Shown here piece after piece: positions 25,261 through 32,978 of a stretch of DNA of 54,545 bases. Both the position numbers and the translations under genes were made by a program. Positions within the stretch are counted from its first letter, which is position 1, and each line of letters opens with the position of its first letter. The stretch covers positions 1 through 54,545 of the forward strand of contig NZ_VYKL01000023.1 in the NCBI RefSeq assembly GCF_008710145.1. Reading direction: 5' to 3'. The notes under the pieces were generated by a model. It saw only the letters and a program-made list of their open reading frames with translations, had not been told where the DNA came from and made no database searches. Origin of the DNA: Niallia endozanthoxylica (GTDB taxonomy: Bacteria > Bacillota > Bacilli > Bacillales > Cytobacillaceae).

Positions 25261-26697
25261 TTAATTTCCGTCAAATAGAGCTGCCCCTGAAATACCTGGG
25301 TTTGTCATTTCATAAGGGTTTAAAATAAGATCAAGTTCTTTCTCTGTTAACACATCATATTGCAAGCATAACTCGCGTACTGATTTACCTTTCAAAATGG
25401 CCTCCCGTGCGATTCGTGCCGCTACCTCATAGCCAATATGCGGGTTAACAGCCGTAATAATCCCTACGCTTTTTTCCACATATTCTTTTAAACGTTCTTC
25501 GTTTGCTTCAATACCTGTCAGGCAGTAGTCTGTAAAAGCCTTGAATGAATGGCTCATTATGCTGATGGATTGCAGTAAATTAAAGACTAGCACAGGCTCC
25601 ATTACATTTAGTTCCAACTGGCCGGCTTCGGAAGCTAAGCAGATGGTATGATCATTGCCTATTACTTGGAACGCTACTTGGTTAATCATCTCTGCCATAA
25701 CTGGATTTACCTTTCCTGGCATGATAGATGAACCTGGCTGGCGGGCAGGCAAGGTGATTTCGCTTAGACCCGCACGAGGACCAGAGGCCATTAAACGCAG
25801 GTCATTGGCTATTTTAGACATGTTCATCATGCATACTTTTAATGCCGCTGACACTTCTGTATAGGCATCAGTATTTTGGGTAGCATCAACAAGATGTTCG
25901 GCAGCAACAAGAGGGAGACCGCTAATAACTGCCAAATGCTGGACCACCTTTTCAATGTAATAAGGGTCAGCATTTAATCCTGTTCCAACCGCAGTTGCCC
26001 CCATGTTCACTTCATACAAATGCTGACGTGATTGACGAATACGCTTAATATCACGCTCCAACACACGGCTGTATGCTTCAAACTCCTGGCCAAGACGGAT
26101 TGGCACAGCATCTTGCAGATGTGTCCGTCCCATTTTAATCACATGGTCGAATTGTTCTGCCTTTTTCTTAAAAACATCAAGCATATATTCCATTGTGTTT
26201 AACAATTTTTCTAGTAAATGTAAAGTGGCGATATGGATGGCAGTCGGGAACACATCGTTTGTAGATTGTGACATATTTACATGAGTATTTGGACTTAATT
26301 GACCATAGTCTCCCATTTCCATTCCAATCAACTCAAGGGCACGGTTAGCAATCATCTCGTTTATATTCATGTTCATTGATGTACCCGCACCGCCCTGGAT
26401 TGGATCGACGATAAAATGATCATGCCATTTGCCTTCAATGATCTCTTCTGCAGCCTGGACGATTGCCTTACCAAGTCCATCGTACAAGCGTTTCGTATCC
26501 ATATTCGCCAAAGCCGCAGCCTTTTTCACAATAGCTAAAGCTTTAATTAAATCTTCGTGGACACGATAGCCTGTAATAGGAAAGTTTTCGACCGCGCGTA
26601 ATGTTTGGATACCATAATAGGCATCCACTGGTACTTCCTTTGCTCCTAAGAAATCCTTTTCCATGCGAACATTTTGTTTTATTTTGACCATTGACAT
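25261..26697 (-). CDS. aspA: Aspartate ammonia-lyase (aspartase)
   Basis: 478 residues of the fumarase/aspartase superfamily. The signature GSSIMPGKVNP lies at about residue 330, and GGAGTSMNMNINEMIAN and SPNTHVNMSQSTND are the usual active-site blocks; the Asn/Thr pattern fits aspartase rather than fumarase. It converts aspartate to fumarate and ammonia in the cytosol. AAGGAGGAG precedes the ATG. It lies 28 bases after gltP and about 150 bases before the malic enzyme gene, consistent with one transcript. Length is normal. Confidence 0.95.
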   Translation of the reverse strand: MSMVKIKQNVRMEKDFLGAKEVPVDAYYGIQTLRAVENFPITGYRVHEDLIKALAIVKKAAALANMDTKRLYDGLGKAIVQAAEEIIEGKWHDHFIVDPIQGGAGTSMNMNINEMIANRALELIGMEMGDYGQLSPNTHVNMSQSTNDVFPTAIHIATLHLLEKLLNTMEYMLDVFKKKAEQFDHVIKMGRTHLQDAVPIRLGQEFEAYSRVLERDIKRIRQSRQHLYEVNMGATAVGTGLNADPYYIEKVVQHLAVISGLPLVAAEHLVDATQNTDAYTEVSAALKVCMMNMSKIANDLRLMASGPRAGLSEITLPARQPGSSIMPGKVNPVMAEMINQVAFQVIGNDHTICLASEAGQLELNVMEPVLVFNLLQSISIMSHSFKAFTDYCLTGIEANEERLKEYVEKSVGIITAVNPHIGYEVAARIAREAILKGKSVRELCLQYDVLTEKELDLILNPYEMTNPGISGAALFDGN

Positions 26698-26725
26698 GGT
26701 GTCTCCTCCTTATTTTTCCGCTAGT

Positions 26726-27997
26726 TTACGCTACGTCCGATTGCTTAACGGATTGGATGTAGTCGTTTGCTTTTTCTTGGTCAAATTCACCTTCCCACTT
26801 GGACATGACAATCGCTGCCAATGAATTCCCCAAGACATTAACCACTGTTCGTGCCATATCTAAAATACGGTCGATACCGGCAATAAATGCAACGCCTTCA
26901 AGCGGCAGTCCCATCGAACCAAGTGTTGTTAAAATGACAACAAATGACGCACCCGGAACGCCTGCCATTCCTTTTGACGTTAGCATGAGCACTAGTAATA
27001 ATGTAATCTGTTGTGTAATGGATAGATCAATACCATATATTTGTGCTACAAAAAGTGAAGCAAGGGCTTGATAAATCGATGAACCATCTAAATTAAACGT
27101 ATAGCCTGTTGGAATAACAAAAGAGGTAATGGATTTCGGACAACCATACTTCTCCATTTTGTCCATAAGCCTTGGTAATACAGCCTCTGAACTTGCCGTT
27201 GTAAAGGCCAAAATAAGTTCGTCCTTTAATACTTTCATGAGAACAAATATGCTTGTCCCAGACATTTTCGCAATCATTCCAAGGATAACGAGTATAAAGA
27301 ATACCATTGTTACATAAACAGCTATCACTAATTTTCCCAAAGGAATTAACGTTGCCACACCAAATTTGGCAACGGTTACACCAATCAGCGCAAATACTCC
27401 AAACGGAGCCAACTTCATCACTTGGTTGGTCACCCAAAACATTGCTTCTAATACACCTTCAAAAAAGCTAAGGACAGGTTTTCCTTTTTCTCTTATTGCT
27501 GCAACCCCTAGACCGAATAATACAGAGAAGAAAATAATCGGCAGCAAGTCACCCTGGGCCATGGATTCAAATATGTTTTTCGGCACAATATGAACAATCG
27601 TTTCTGCAAAGCCTTGGCCTTCAGCTGTCTTCGTCGTTTCTTCATATTTTGAAATATCACTTTTTTCAAGATTACTAGTATCTAAGCCAGAACCTGGGTG
27701 GAACAAGTTTGCCGCTAGTAATCCAATAGCAATAGCAATGGTGGTCACAATCTCGAAATAAAGAATGGTCCTCCCGCCCAATTTCCCCAATTTTTTAATA
27801 TCGCCAACTCCAGCTATTGAAACAATTAATGCCGCGACGACTATTGGAATGACAATCATTTTAATTAAATGAATAAAAATATCGCCCATTGGCACCATAA
27901 TGGCCATAGCCATTTCATTGCCATGGAATAAAGTACCGACAACAATACCTAGTACAAGTGCAACTAAAATTTGTGTAGCTAATCCAAACTTTTTCAT
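26726..27997 (-). CDS. gltP: Glutamate/aspartate symporter, DAACS family
   Basis: 423 residues, polytopic. Family hallmarks are TASSEAVLP (hairpin 1), GYTFNLDGSSIY (helix 7), KGMAGVPGASFVVIL (hairpin 2) and DRILDMARTVVNVLGN (helix 8), with the Asp/Arg residues that bind the amino acid side chain. SSEAVLP resembles proton-coupled GltP. It imports aspartate or glutamate across the membrane. It is first in an operon with aspartase and malic enzyme, which points to aspartate as the main substrate. AAGGAGGAG precedes the ATG. A 4 x 10 bp repeat array lies about 70-110 bases upstream. Confidence 0.92.
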   Translation of the reverse strand: MKKFGLATQILVALVLGIVVGTLFHGNEMAMAIMVPMGDIFIHLIKMIVIPIVVAALIVSIAGVGDIKKLGKLGGRTILYFEIVTTIAIAIGLLAANLFHPGSGLDTSNLEKSDISKYEETTKTAEGQGFAETIVHIVPKNIFESMAQGDLLPIIFFSVLFGLGVAAIREKGKPVLSFFEGVLEAMFWVTNQVMKLAPFGVFALIGVTVAKFGVATLIPLGKLVIAVYVTMVFFILVILGMIAKMSGTSIFVLMKVLKDELILAFTTASSEAVLPRLMDKMEKYGCPKSITSFVIPTGYTFNLDGSSIYQALASLFVAQIYGIDLSITQQITLLLVLMLTSKGMAGVPGASFVVILTTLGSMGLPLEGVAFIAGIDRILDMARTVVNVLGNSLAAIVMSKWEGEFDQEKANDYIQSVKQSDVA

Positions 27998-28066
27998 TTA
28001 AACTCCTCCTTAGTATTTAGTTGGTAACATTTACAATGTTCTGAATATTTAAATCTTACAACCCGG

Positions 28067-28106
28067 CCTACTAAAACCTACTAATTCATACTGAAACATA
28101 CTGAAA
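28067..28106 (-). promoter_or_regulatory. Operator-like array of four 10-bp direct repeats upstream of gltP
   Basis: On the minus strand the contiguous units are TTTCAGTATG, TTTCAGTATG, AATTAGTAGG and TTTTAGTAGG. The exact 10-bp period puts them on one DNA face. The TTTCAG-N4-TTTCAG spacing equals that of the GlnL (YcbB) site TTTTGT-N4-TTTTGT known from B. subtilis. A YcbB-type regulator is encoded 3 kb away. Confidence 0.65.
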
Positions 28107-28284
28107 CTTTTTAAAAAATTCCTTTCAGACTATTAAACTAATACCTGAGATGACCTGAGAAGCAGGGATACAACTTTTCTACTGTAAGAAAAAGGAAAAA
28201 GATAAAATAAGGATCTTAATAAAAAACTAAGCCGTTCTCTTTTGGAGTACCCACGTAGGAAAAAACATATATAAAAACAAGTAT

Positions 28285-28324
28285 AAAAGCAGTGGATTTC
28301 ACACCCGAAATCGCACTGCTTTTA
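28285..28324 (-). terminator. Bidirectional hairpin
   Basis: aaaagcagt(g)gattt pairs with gaaatc(g)cactgctttt; T runs are present on both strands. It would end leftward transcripts from the DUF2975/Xre pair. Confidence 0.6.
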
Positions 28325-28353
28325 GCATTATGTATTACTTATAGGTGATTAGT

Positions 28354-28419
28354 TTGAAGATTAAAATAGAAAGTAATGAAGATATAAAATCCATAGCTAG
28401 AGTTTATTTTGATGGTTAG
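28354..28419 (+). pseudogene. N-terminal fragment of a GNAT-type acetyltransferase
   Basis: A TTG start with AGGTGA six bases upstream opens a 21-codon frame, LKIKIESNEDIKSIARVYFDG, then TAG. It resembles the first strand-helix of N-acetyltransferases (I..AxxEDI..IA.VyvdgW). Nothing downstream continues the fold. It is probably a truncated relic. Confidence 0.35.
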
Positions 28420-28482
28420 AAGACTATTTATGTCACTAATATCAATAGAATTCTCTACTTAATTAACATTAATAAATGTAGA

Positions 28483-28510
28483 GAAAGGATAACTTAATCG
28501 CTATCCTTTC
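28483..28510. terminator. Short hairpin
   Basis: gaaaggata / tatcctttc with a 10-base loop, between the acetyltransferase fragment and the Xre pseudogene. The T run is weak. Confidence 0.4.
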
Positions 28511-28565
28511 ATCTTAATTTCACTCCCTAATCCTGTTAGTTGATAAAATTTGTTGTCTGTTATTA

Positions 28566-28782
28566 TTAAGTGTCCTCATCGCTTTTGTACTCCAAAATAT
28601 CACCTGGCTAACAATCCAAAGTCTTACATATCGCTTCTAATGTTGAAAAACGAACCGCTTTTGCTTTCCCATTTTTTTGGAATGGAAAGATTCGCCATAG
28701 TAATTCCAACCCTTTCCGAAAGCTCGGTTACGCTCATTTTTCGTTTTGCTAACATCACATCAATATTTATTATAATTGCCAT
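28566..28782 (-). pseudogene. YozG-like Xre-family regulator, frameshifted and with a stop
   Basis: It opens well: GGTGAAGGAT before ATG, then MAIIINIDVMLAKRKMSV and TELSERVGITMANLSI, an Xre helix-turn-helix as in B. subtilis YozG. Then a run of seven A (plus-strand T run 28672-28678) shifts the frame by one base; the right frame resumes as NGKAKAVRF, STLEAICKTLDC. In that frame a TAG (28610-28608) replaces the usual Gln before PGDILEY, and the relic ends at 28566. So there are two independent lesions. It followed a DUF2975 gene, its normal partner. Confidence 0.75.
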
Positions 28783-28792
28783 ATCCTTCACC

Positions 28793-28942
28793 TCAGACCG
28801 TCAAATCATTTTCTGATTTGATGTTAATCGCTTCTTGCAAAAGCCTTTGAAGAACAGCAGCAAAAACTGAGATAACAAACGAAGCAAAAGGAATGACCAT
28901 TCCAACAAATATGAGACCTAGGGCAATGTTAATTGTTTTTTG
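28793..28942 (-). pseudogene. C-terminal remnant of a DUF2975 (YoaS-like) gene
   Basis: The frame reads TINIALGLIFVGMVIP, ASFVISVFAAVLQRLLQEA, then INIKSENDLTV and a stop, which is the standard ending of DUF2975 membrane proteins. It lies immediately after, and slightly overlapping, a complete DUF2975 gene with a different ending. This suggests two tandem copies, of which the second lost its N-terminal part by deletion. Confidence 0.65.
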
Positions 28943-29411
28943 GCTGTGAATCCAAGACATTCTTTATAGGTATTTGAAGAACGGTTACAAAAGCTACGAC
29001 GACGCTTGTTGCTAAAATCCCCATTAGACCTAGAGATATTGGACCTGCTGCGTCATCACCTGTGAATTGAGCAAGCACCCTTAAATAAACTATCGCTAAC
29101 AAAATGAAGAAAATGACAATAAAAGCGCATTTTCTTATTACCTTCAAAGATTGAAGAGATAACTCAGAGAAAGCATTGTTCTTTTCGATATAGGTTAAAA
29201 GTTTAAATACTTGATGCAACGCTACAGAAAACGTAATACATATTCCATATGCACATACCAAAAGTGGATATAGCGAATAATCACCTGGACGTTCTATCAC
29301 GTCTCTTCTGGCTGCTTCAGGCAACAAAAATATACACACGGCAAGCACTGCAATTCCAACCAGAAAAATGATGACCTTTAAGAAAGTGGTAGAACCTCGT
29401 TTAACATTCAT
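28929..29411 (-). CDS. DUF2975 membrane protein (YoaS-like)
   Basis: 160 residues from MNVKRGSTTFLK (AGGTG lies six bases upstream; a GTG three codons earlier overlaps that site). Four membrane spans, at about 8-28, 45-68, 92-114 and 122-146. LLTYIEKNNAFSELSLQSLK is the cytoplasmic loop typical of DUF2975. The C-terminus (VLQIPIKNVLDSQPKNN) departs from the common ...DIKSENDLTV ending, which instead survives just downstream as a remnant. The role is unknown; such proteins pair with small Xre regulators, and here that partner is broken. Confidence 0.75.
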   Translation of the reverse strand: MNVKRGSTTFLKVIIFLVGIAVLAVCIFLLPEAARRDVIERPGDYSLYPLLVCAYGICITFSVALHQVFKLLTYIEKNNAFSELSLQSLKVIRKCAFIVIFFILLAIVYLRVLAQFTGDDAAGPISLGLMGILATSVVVAFVTVLQIPIKNVLDSQPKNN

Positions 29412-29539
29412 ATAAAACACCTCATTTATTTAATGACAATGCGATTTTAACATAGAATTTATCGTTTTAAAATAAATAATTATTGTTTTTTATTATATTT
29501 TTATTGTTAGGGGAATATCCTTTGATTTTTGACAAAAAA

Positions 29540-29565
29540 AGCATTTCTCATTAAAAAGAAATGCT
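29540..29565. terminator. Short terminator-like hairpin
   Basis: agcatttct / agaaatgct, with poly-A before and CTTACTTT after. The gene it serves is not clear; on the minus strand it has the better T run. Confidence 0.4.
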
Positions 29566-29647
29566 CTTACTTTAAAATGTTAAATTTACAACTTGTTCAA
29601 CAAAACTTCCAAATAGTGTTTAAATTGCCAAGTCTATTCGCAAAGCA

Positions 29648-29731
29648 ATGAGCGGAAGCATAATTTTTATTATGCTCGTACTAATTCACCTTCTATTAAT
29701 CATGTTAATTTTGGTATATAAATCGTCATAA
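29648..29731 (+). CDS. Possible 27-residue hydrophobic peptide
   Basis: ATG AGC GGA opens a frame coding MSGSIIFIMLVLIHLLLIML plus ILVYKSS, a single membrane span with a polar end, followed 17 bases later by a terminator hairpin. The lack of a clear ribosome site argues against it. Size and layout recall type I toxin peptides, but the sequence matches none I know. Confidence 0.25.
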   Translation: MSGSIIFIMLVLIHLLLIMLILVYKSS

Positions 29732-29747
29732 ACTCCACTAAATAAAC

Positions 29748-29790
29748 AAAATAGCAAAGGGAGTTCTTATGTGAATAACTCTGCTATTTT
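29748..29790 (+). terminator. Terminator hairpin before the sensor kinase gene
   Basis: aaatagca...gagtt pairs with aactc...tgctattt around an 11-base loop, with a four-base bulge, followed by TTAGCTGCTTTT. Confidence 0.5.
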
Positions 29791-29922
29791 AGCTGCTTTT
29801 ATATGTGTTTTTAAACCTGCGGGTACCTCGAAAGAGAACGACTTAATAAAAAACTCTTTCCTCTTTTTATTTATTTCAGTACAATGTGGTATGTTTTTAT
29901 TTAGTATGACTGGGGAGGAACC

Positions 29923-31197
29923 ATGTTGAAGAAGCAGTTATGGATTTTACTATTAATGATGATCGCGGTGCCTCTTGCGGGTGAATTCAAGTTTTATCCA
30001 TTTGAAGATACATTTAGGGTCAGTTTAGGGACCCCTGTTTTTTTCCTGTTTTTGCTGTGGGAGAGAAGGATTCATCCGTATATTGCCGGTTTTATAGCGG
30101 GAATGAGTGTATTTGTGTTTCGTTATTGGTTGGCTGTTGGGATACGGGACCTATCTGTTGAGGAAGCGATATATCTACATTTTCCCGCCTTCGTTTATTA
30201 CGTCATGTACGCGTTCATATTTCATTGGATAAAATTGAACCAACGGCACGATCAGCCTTTAATGCTTGGGCTTTTGGGAGGGGTGACCGAGCTTTCTGCA
30301 AGCGTATCGGAAATGGTCATCCGTTTTTTACTGAACAATCAGGACATATCCTTGCTTTCCATTAATCAACTCATTGTTATCGCCTTTATTCGCAGCTTCT
30401 TCGTTCTCAGTTTTTTTACTATTTTCAAGCTGAGAGAAGCAAAATTCGCTGAAGAAGAGCAGCGCAGACAAAATGAACAAATGCTTCTTTTTATTTCAAA
30501 TTTGTATGAAGAATCCGTTCAGTTAAAGAAAACAATGCAAAATGCGGAAGAAATCACGCGCACTTGTTATGATTTTTACCGCCGGTTACATTCAGGAAAC
30601 ACCAGTGTCCTCGATGCGCAAACAGCGCTGCAGATTGCTGGTCTTGTGCATGAGATTAAAAAAGATAATCAGCGAATTTATGCGGGGCTGTCGGAGCTTA
30701 TGGCTTCTGAACGCCTGCAGGATTATATGAATATCAAACAACTCGGAAACATCATGTTCGTATCCAACAGACGATATGCGAAGTCCCTGCATAAGAATAT
30801 TTCGTTTTCTTTACATGTGGATGGAAATCATCCTCCATACCATGTATACATAGTATTATCATTAATAAATAATTTGTTGACCAATGCCGTAGAAGCTATT
30901 AAAGAAGAAGGGGTCGTATCTCTGCATGTGAAAAAGAAGGATCAATTCGTGGAGTTTTGTGTCAGTGATAATGGTCCCGGCATTGCACAGAGGCTGAAGG
31001 AAGTCATTTTTACGGAAGGCTTTACAACAAAATTTGATGCAGCTGGAAATCCTTCAACAGGCATCGGCTTATCATACGTGAAACAAACGGTTGAAAAATG
31101 GGGAGGACATATCAGACTTATGGATAAAAATAAGGAAACCGTATTTATGATTGAAATACCGGTGGATGCGTTGATAGAGAAGGGGTTAGTGAGATGA
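29923..31197 (+). CDS. glnK: Sensor histidine kinase, GlnK (YcbA)-like
   Basis: 424 residues. Six membrane spans fill residues about 5-170, with little extracellular loop. A coiled linker leads to the H-box LVHEIKKDNQRI (His about 246), N-box LINNLLTNAVEAI, G1 DNGPGI and G2 STGIGLSYV. The layout and the YcbB-type response regulator next to it point to the GlnK/GlnL system, which in B. subtilis senses glutamine and induces glutaminase and glutamine transport. Here the nearest transport operon is gltP-aspA-malic enzyme, so the ligand may differ. GGGGAGG precedes the ATG. It overlaps the regulator gene by four bases. The name is unrelated to PII GlnK. Confidence 0.8.
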   Translation: MLKKQLWILLLMMIAVPLAGEFKFYPFEDTFRVSLGTPVFFLFLLWERRIHPYIAGFIAGMSVFVFRYWLAVGIRDLSVEEAIYLHFPAFVYYVMYAFIFHWIKLNQRHDQPLMLGLLGGVTELSASVSEMVIRFLLNNQDISLLSINQLIVIAFIRSFFVLSFFTIFKLREAKFAEEEQRRQNEQMLLFISNLYEESVQLKKTMQNAEEITRTCYDFYRRLHSGNTSVLDAQTALQIAGLVHEIKKDNQRIYAGLSELMASERLQDYMNIKQLGNIMFVSNRRYAKSLHKNISFSLHVDGNHPPYHVYIVLSLINNLLTNAVEAIKEEGVVSLHVKKKDQFVEFCVSDNGPGIAQRLKEVIFTEGFTTKFDAAGNPSTGIGLSYVKQTVEKWGGHIRLMDKNKETVFMIEIPVDALIEKGLVR

Positions 31198-32117
31198 ATT
31201 ATTTCATTATAGATGATGATCCTGCTATTCGAGCAATGCTGACAGAAATAATCGAAGACGAAGATTTAGGAACTGTGGTGGGAGAAGCTGAGGACGGATC
31301 ATTCGTTGATAATGGCTTGTTGTCTATTAAAGAAGCAGGCGTTGTCTTAATTGATTTACTTATGCCAATAAGGGACGGAATAGAAACGGTCCGGGCTCTT
31401 GTTGATAGCTTTGCTGGAAAGTTTGTGATGATATCGCAAGTGGAAGCGAAGGAGCTCATTGGAGAAGCATATAGTTTAGGAGTGGAATACTACATTACAA
31501 AACCATTGAATCGCCTTGAAATTGCAGGCATATTAAAAAAGGTAAACGAGCGGATGCTGTTGGAACAATCCATTCGGGGCATTCAAGAATCATTGAGCTT
31601 ATTTACAAGCCGTCCACAGTCTCCATTTGTACCTTCCTTCCATACTAAAAATATTCTGGAAGCCGGACGTTCTTTAATTTCCGATTTGGGCATGATTGGA
31701 GAAGGTGGAAGCGAGGATTTACTGAGGATTTTAGGATTTCTCCAAAATGAACAGCAAAGACTCGGATCTTCCTTCAAGTTTCCATCTTTAAAGGCAACCT
31801 TCGCAGGTATCGCTGCTGAAAAGCTGGGAATAAAAGCGACGGAGACGGAAGTCCAAAAAGAGATGAAAGCCTCCGAACAGCGCGTACGCCGGGCTCTTTA
31901 CCAGGCGCTTATTCATATTGCTTCATTAGGATTGACGGATTATGCAAATCCAAAATTCGAAGCCTATTCTTCTACGTTTTTTGACTTTTTGGAAGTCCGC
32001 AAGAAAATGCTAGAGTTGGAGGACAAGAGCAATAAAGCTAGCAATCAGAGCCGCATTAACATGAAAAAGTTCATCCAAGCGTTGTATATGGAAGCGGTGA
32101 GGCTGATAGAATACTAA
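31194..32117 (+). CDS. glnL: Response regulator with YcbB domain, GlnL-like
   Basis: 307 residues. The receiver domain has DDD at 8-10, phospho-Asp in VLIDLLMP (about 53) and Lys in YITKPL (about 104). The C-terminal part (about 150-300) is the YcbB DNA-binding domain (FAGIAAEKLGIKATETEVQK, RVRRALYQALIHIASLGLTD), found in few regulators besides GlnL. GlnL binds direct hexamer repeats with N4 spacing. A matching array lies upstream of gltP. The ATGA overlap with the kinase gene indicates coupling. Confidence 0.85.
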   Translation: MNYFIIDDDPAIRAMLTEIIEDEDLGTVVGEAEDGSFVDNGLLSIKEAGVVLIDLLMPIRDGIETVRALVDSFAGKFVMISQVEAKELIGEAYSLGVEYYITKPLNRLEIAGILKKVNERMLLEQSIRGIQESLSLFTSRPQSPFVPSFHTKNILEAGRSLISDLGMIGEGGSEDLLRILGFLQNEQQRLGSSFKFPSLKATFAGIAAEKLGIKATETEVQKEMKASEQRVRRALYQALIHIASLGLTDYANPKFEAYSSTFFDFLEVRKKMLELEDKSNKASNQSRINMKKFIQALYMEAVRLIEY

Positions 32118-32152
32118 ACCATTTAAAGTTAACCCTCTGTCGGTATGGGTTT

Positions 32153-32185
32153 GGGACACAGGGACAGGTTTGTCCCTCAGTCCCT
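32153..32185. repeat. Hairpin of the second small repeat type
   Basis: gggacacagggacaggtt followed by tgtccctcagtccc folds on itself. Similar units lie at 17496, 35447 and 37134. It is placed between the convergent glnL-like and copper-binding genes, so it probably ends both transcripts. Confidence 0.65.
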
Positions 32186-32190
32186 CAAAA

Positions 32191-32568
32191 CTAAGATTCG
32201 GTTCCAGTATACTTTCTACACTCTATAGAACAATCTAGACATATTTGACCGCACCTATGTGATAATTCATCAGGTTGCTCATGTAGACAATGAATACCAC
32301 AATCTTGACAAATCTGTACACATAGCAAAGCGAGTGATTGCGCTTCTTCACCTTGACGAGCAATTACTCTTGCTGTTATAGAACAGATGTCTGCGCAATA
32401 ACTTAACAATGTCAGTTGTTTTTCTCTTTGAAGTACATCCATCGTTCGATGTATTACTGAGCTTGTATAATTGCACATGGCCGCACAGTTTTGAAGTACT
32501 TGTATGAGTCGTTTCTCATTTCGCACATGTGAAAAATTGCTAAAATAATACATTTGAGGATAATACAT
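32191..32568 (-). CDS. Four-helix-bundle copper-binding protein (Csp / YhjQ-like)
   Basis: 125 residues, with GGAGGTG before the ATG. Cys residues recur with helical spacing (NCAAMC, YCADIC, LCVQICQDCGIHC, RCGQICLDCSIEC), the mark of cytosolic copper-storage proteins with a Cys-lined helical bundle (DUF326). There is no signal peptide, so it should act in the cytosol, buffering copper(I). The first 15 residues (MYYPQMYYFSNF) are Tyr-rich and aromatic, like some spore-coat-associated homologues. There is no CueR/CsoR gene or site nearby. The family call is good, the metal inferred. Confidence 0.85.
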   Translation of the reverse strand: MYYPQMYYFSNFSHVRNEKRLIQVLQNCAAMCNYTSSVIHRTMDVLQREKQLTLLSYCADICSITARVIARQGEEAQSLALLCVQICQDCGIHCLHEQPDELSHRCGQICLDCSIECRKYTGTES

Positions 32569-32743
32569 ATTCGTTCACCTCCTCCATTTCTTATGCTATT
32601 CTCCATGAATGTCCTAAGTATAGGTAATTGTCACAAATCGCAGAAAGAAAGGGGCGATGAGCACAGTCAAGATTAAAATGCAACGGGTCACCCTAGGTAG
32701 CAGTTAAAGACCTGCTTTTACCTGATTTAGGTTCCTTAAACGG

Positions 32744-32831
32744 AACGCCGGGACGGTTCTGATGTTTCATAAAAACCACTTATAGATTTAGCCTTTCCTG
32801 TCAATGAAACGCGAGAGCCGTCACCATGTTT
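32744..32831. repeat. Interspersed palindrome with about 30-base insertion in the loop
   Basis: gccgggacggttctgatgtt and aatgaaacgcgagagccgtc..catgtttcc flank unrelated sequence. Confidence 0.75.
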
Positions 32832-32978
32832 CCCCTGAGGATAATGAGTAGGAAAAAGAACTCAGGCCCTGTCAGCACTGAGTTCTCTAAATCATTCTGG
32901 AATTATATTGTCTACTTTATGAACCGAAACGCACTGTCACCATTCCTACCCAGCTTCTATGAGAAGCCACCGCTCTTC

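Noticed and set aside
27093..27437. Cys/Trp-rich minus-strand frame inside gltP
   Set aside because: An alternative frame of the well-conserved gltP gene, with unnatural composition.
28550..28816. 88-codon plus-strand frame
   Set aside because: It lies opposite the Xre pseudogene, which has clear homology in the other direction and a good RBS.
32640..32720. CtsR-like word cagtcaagat
   Set aside because: Only one heptad is present and no heat-shock gene follows, unlike the full operator at 4088.
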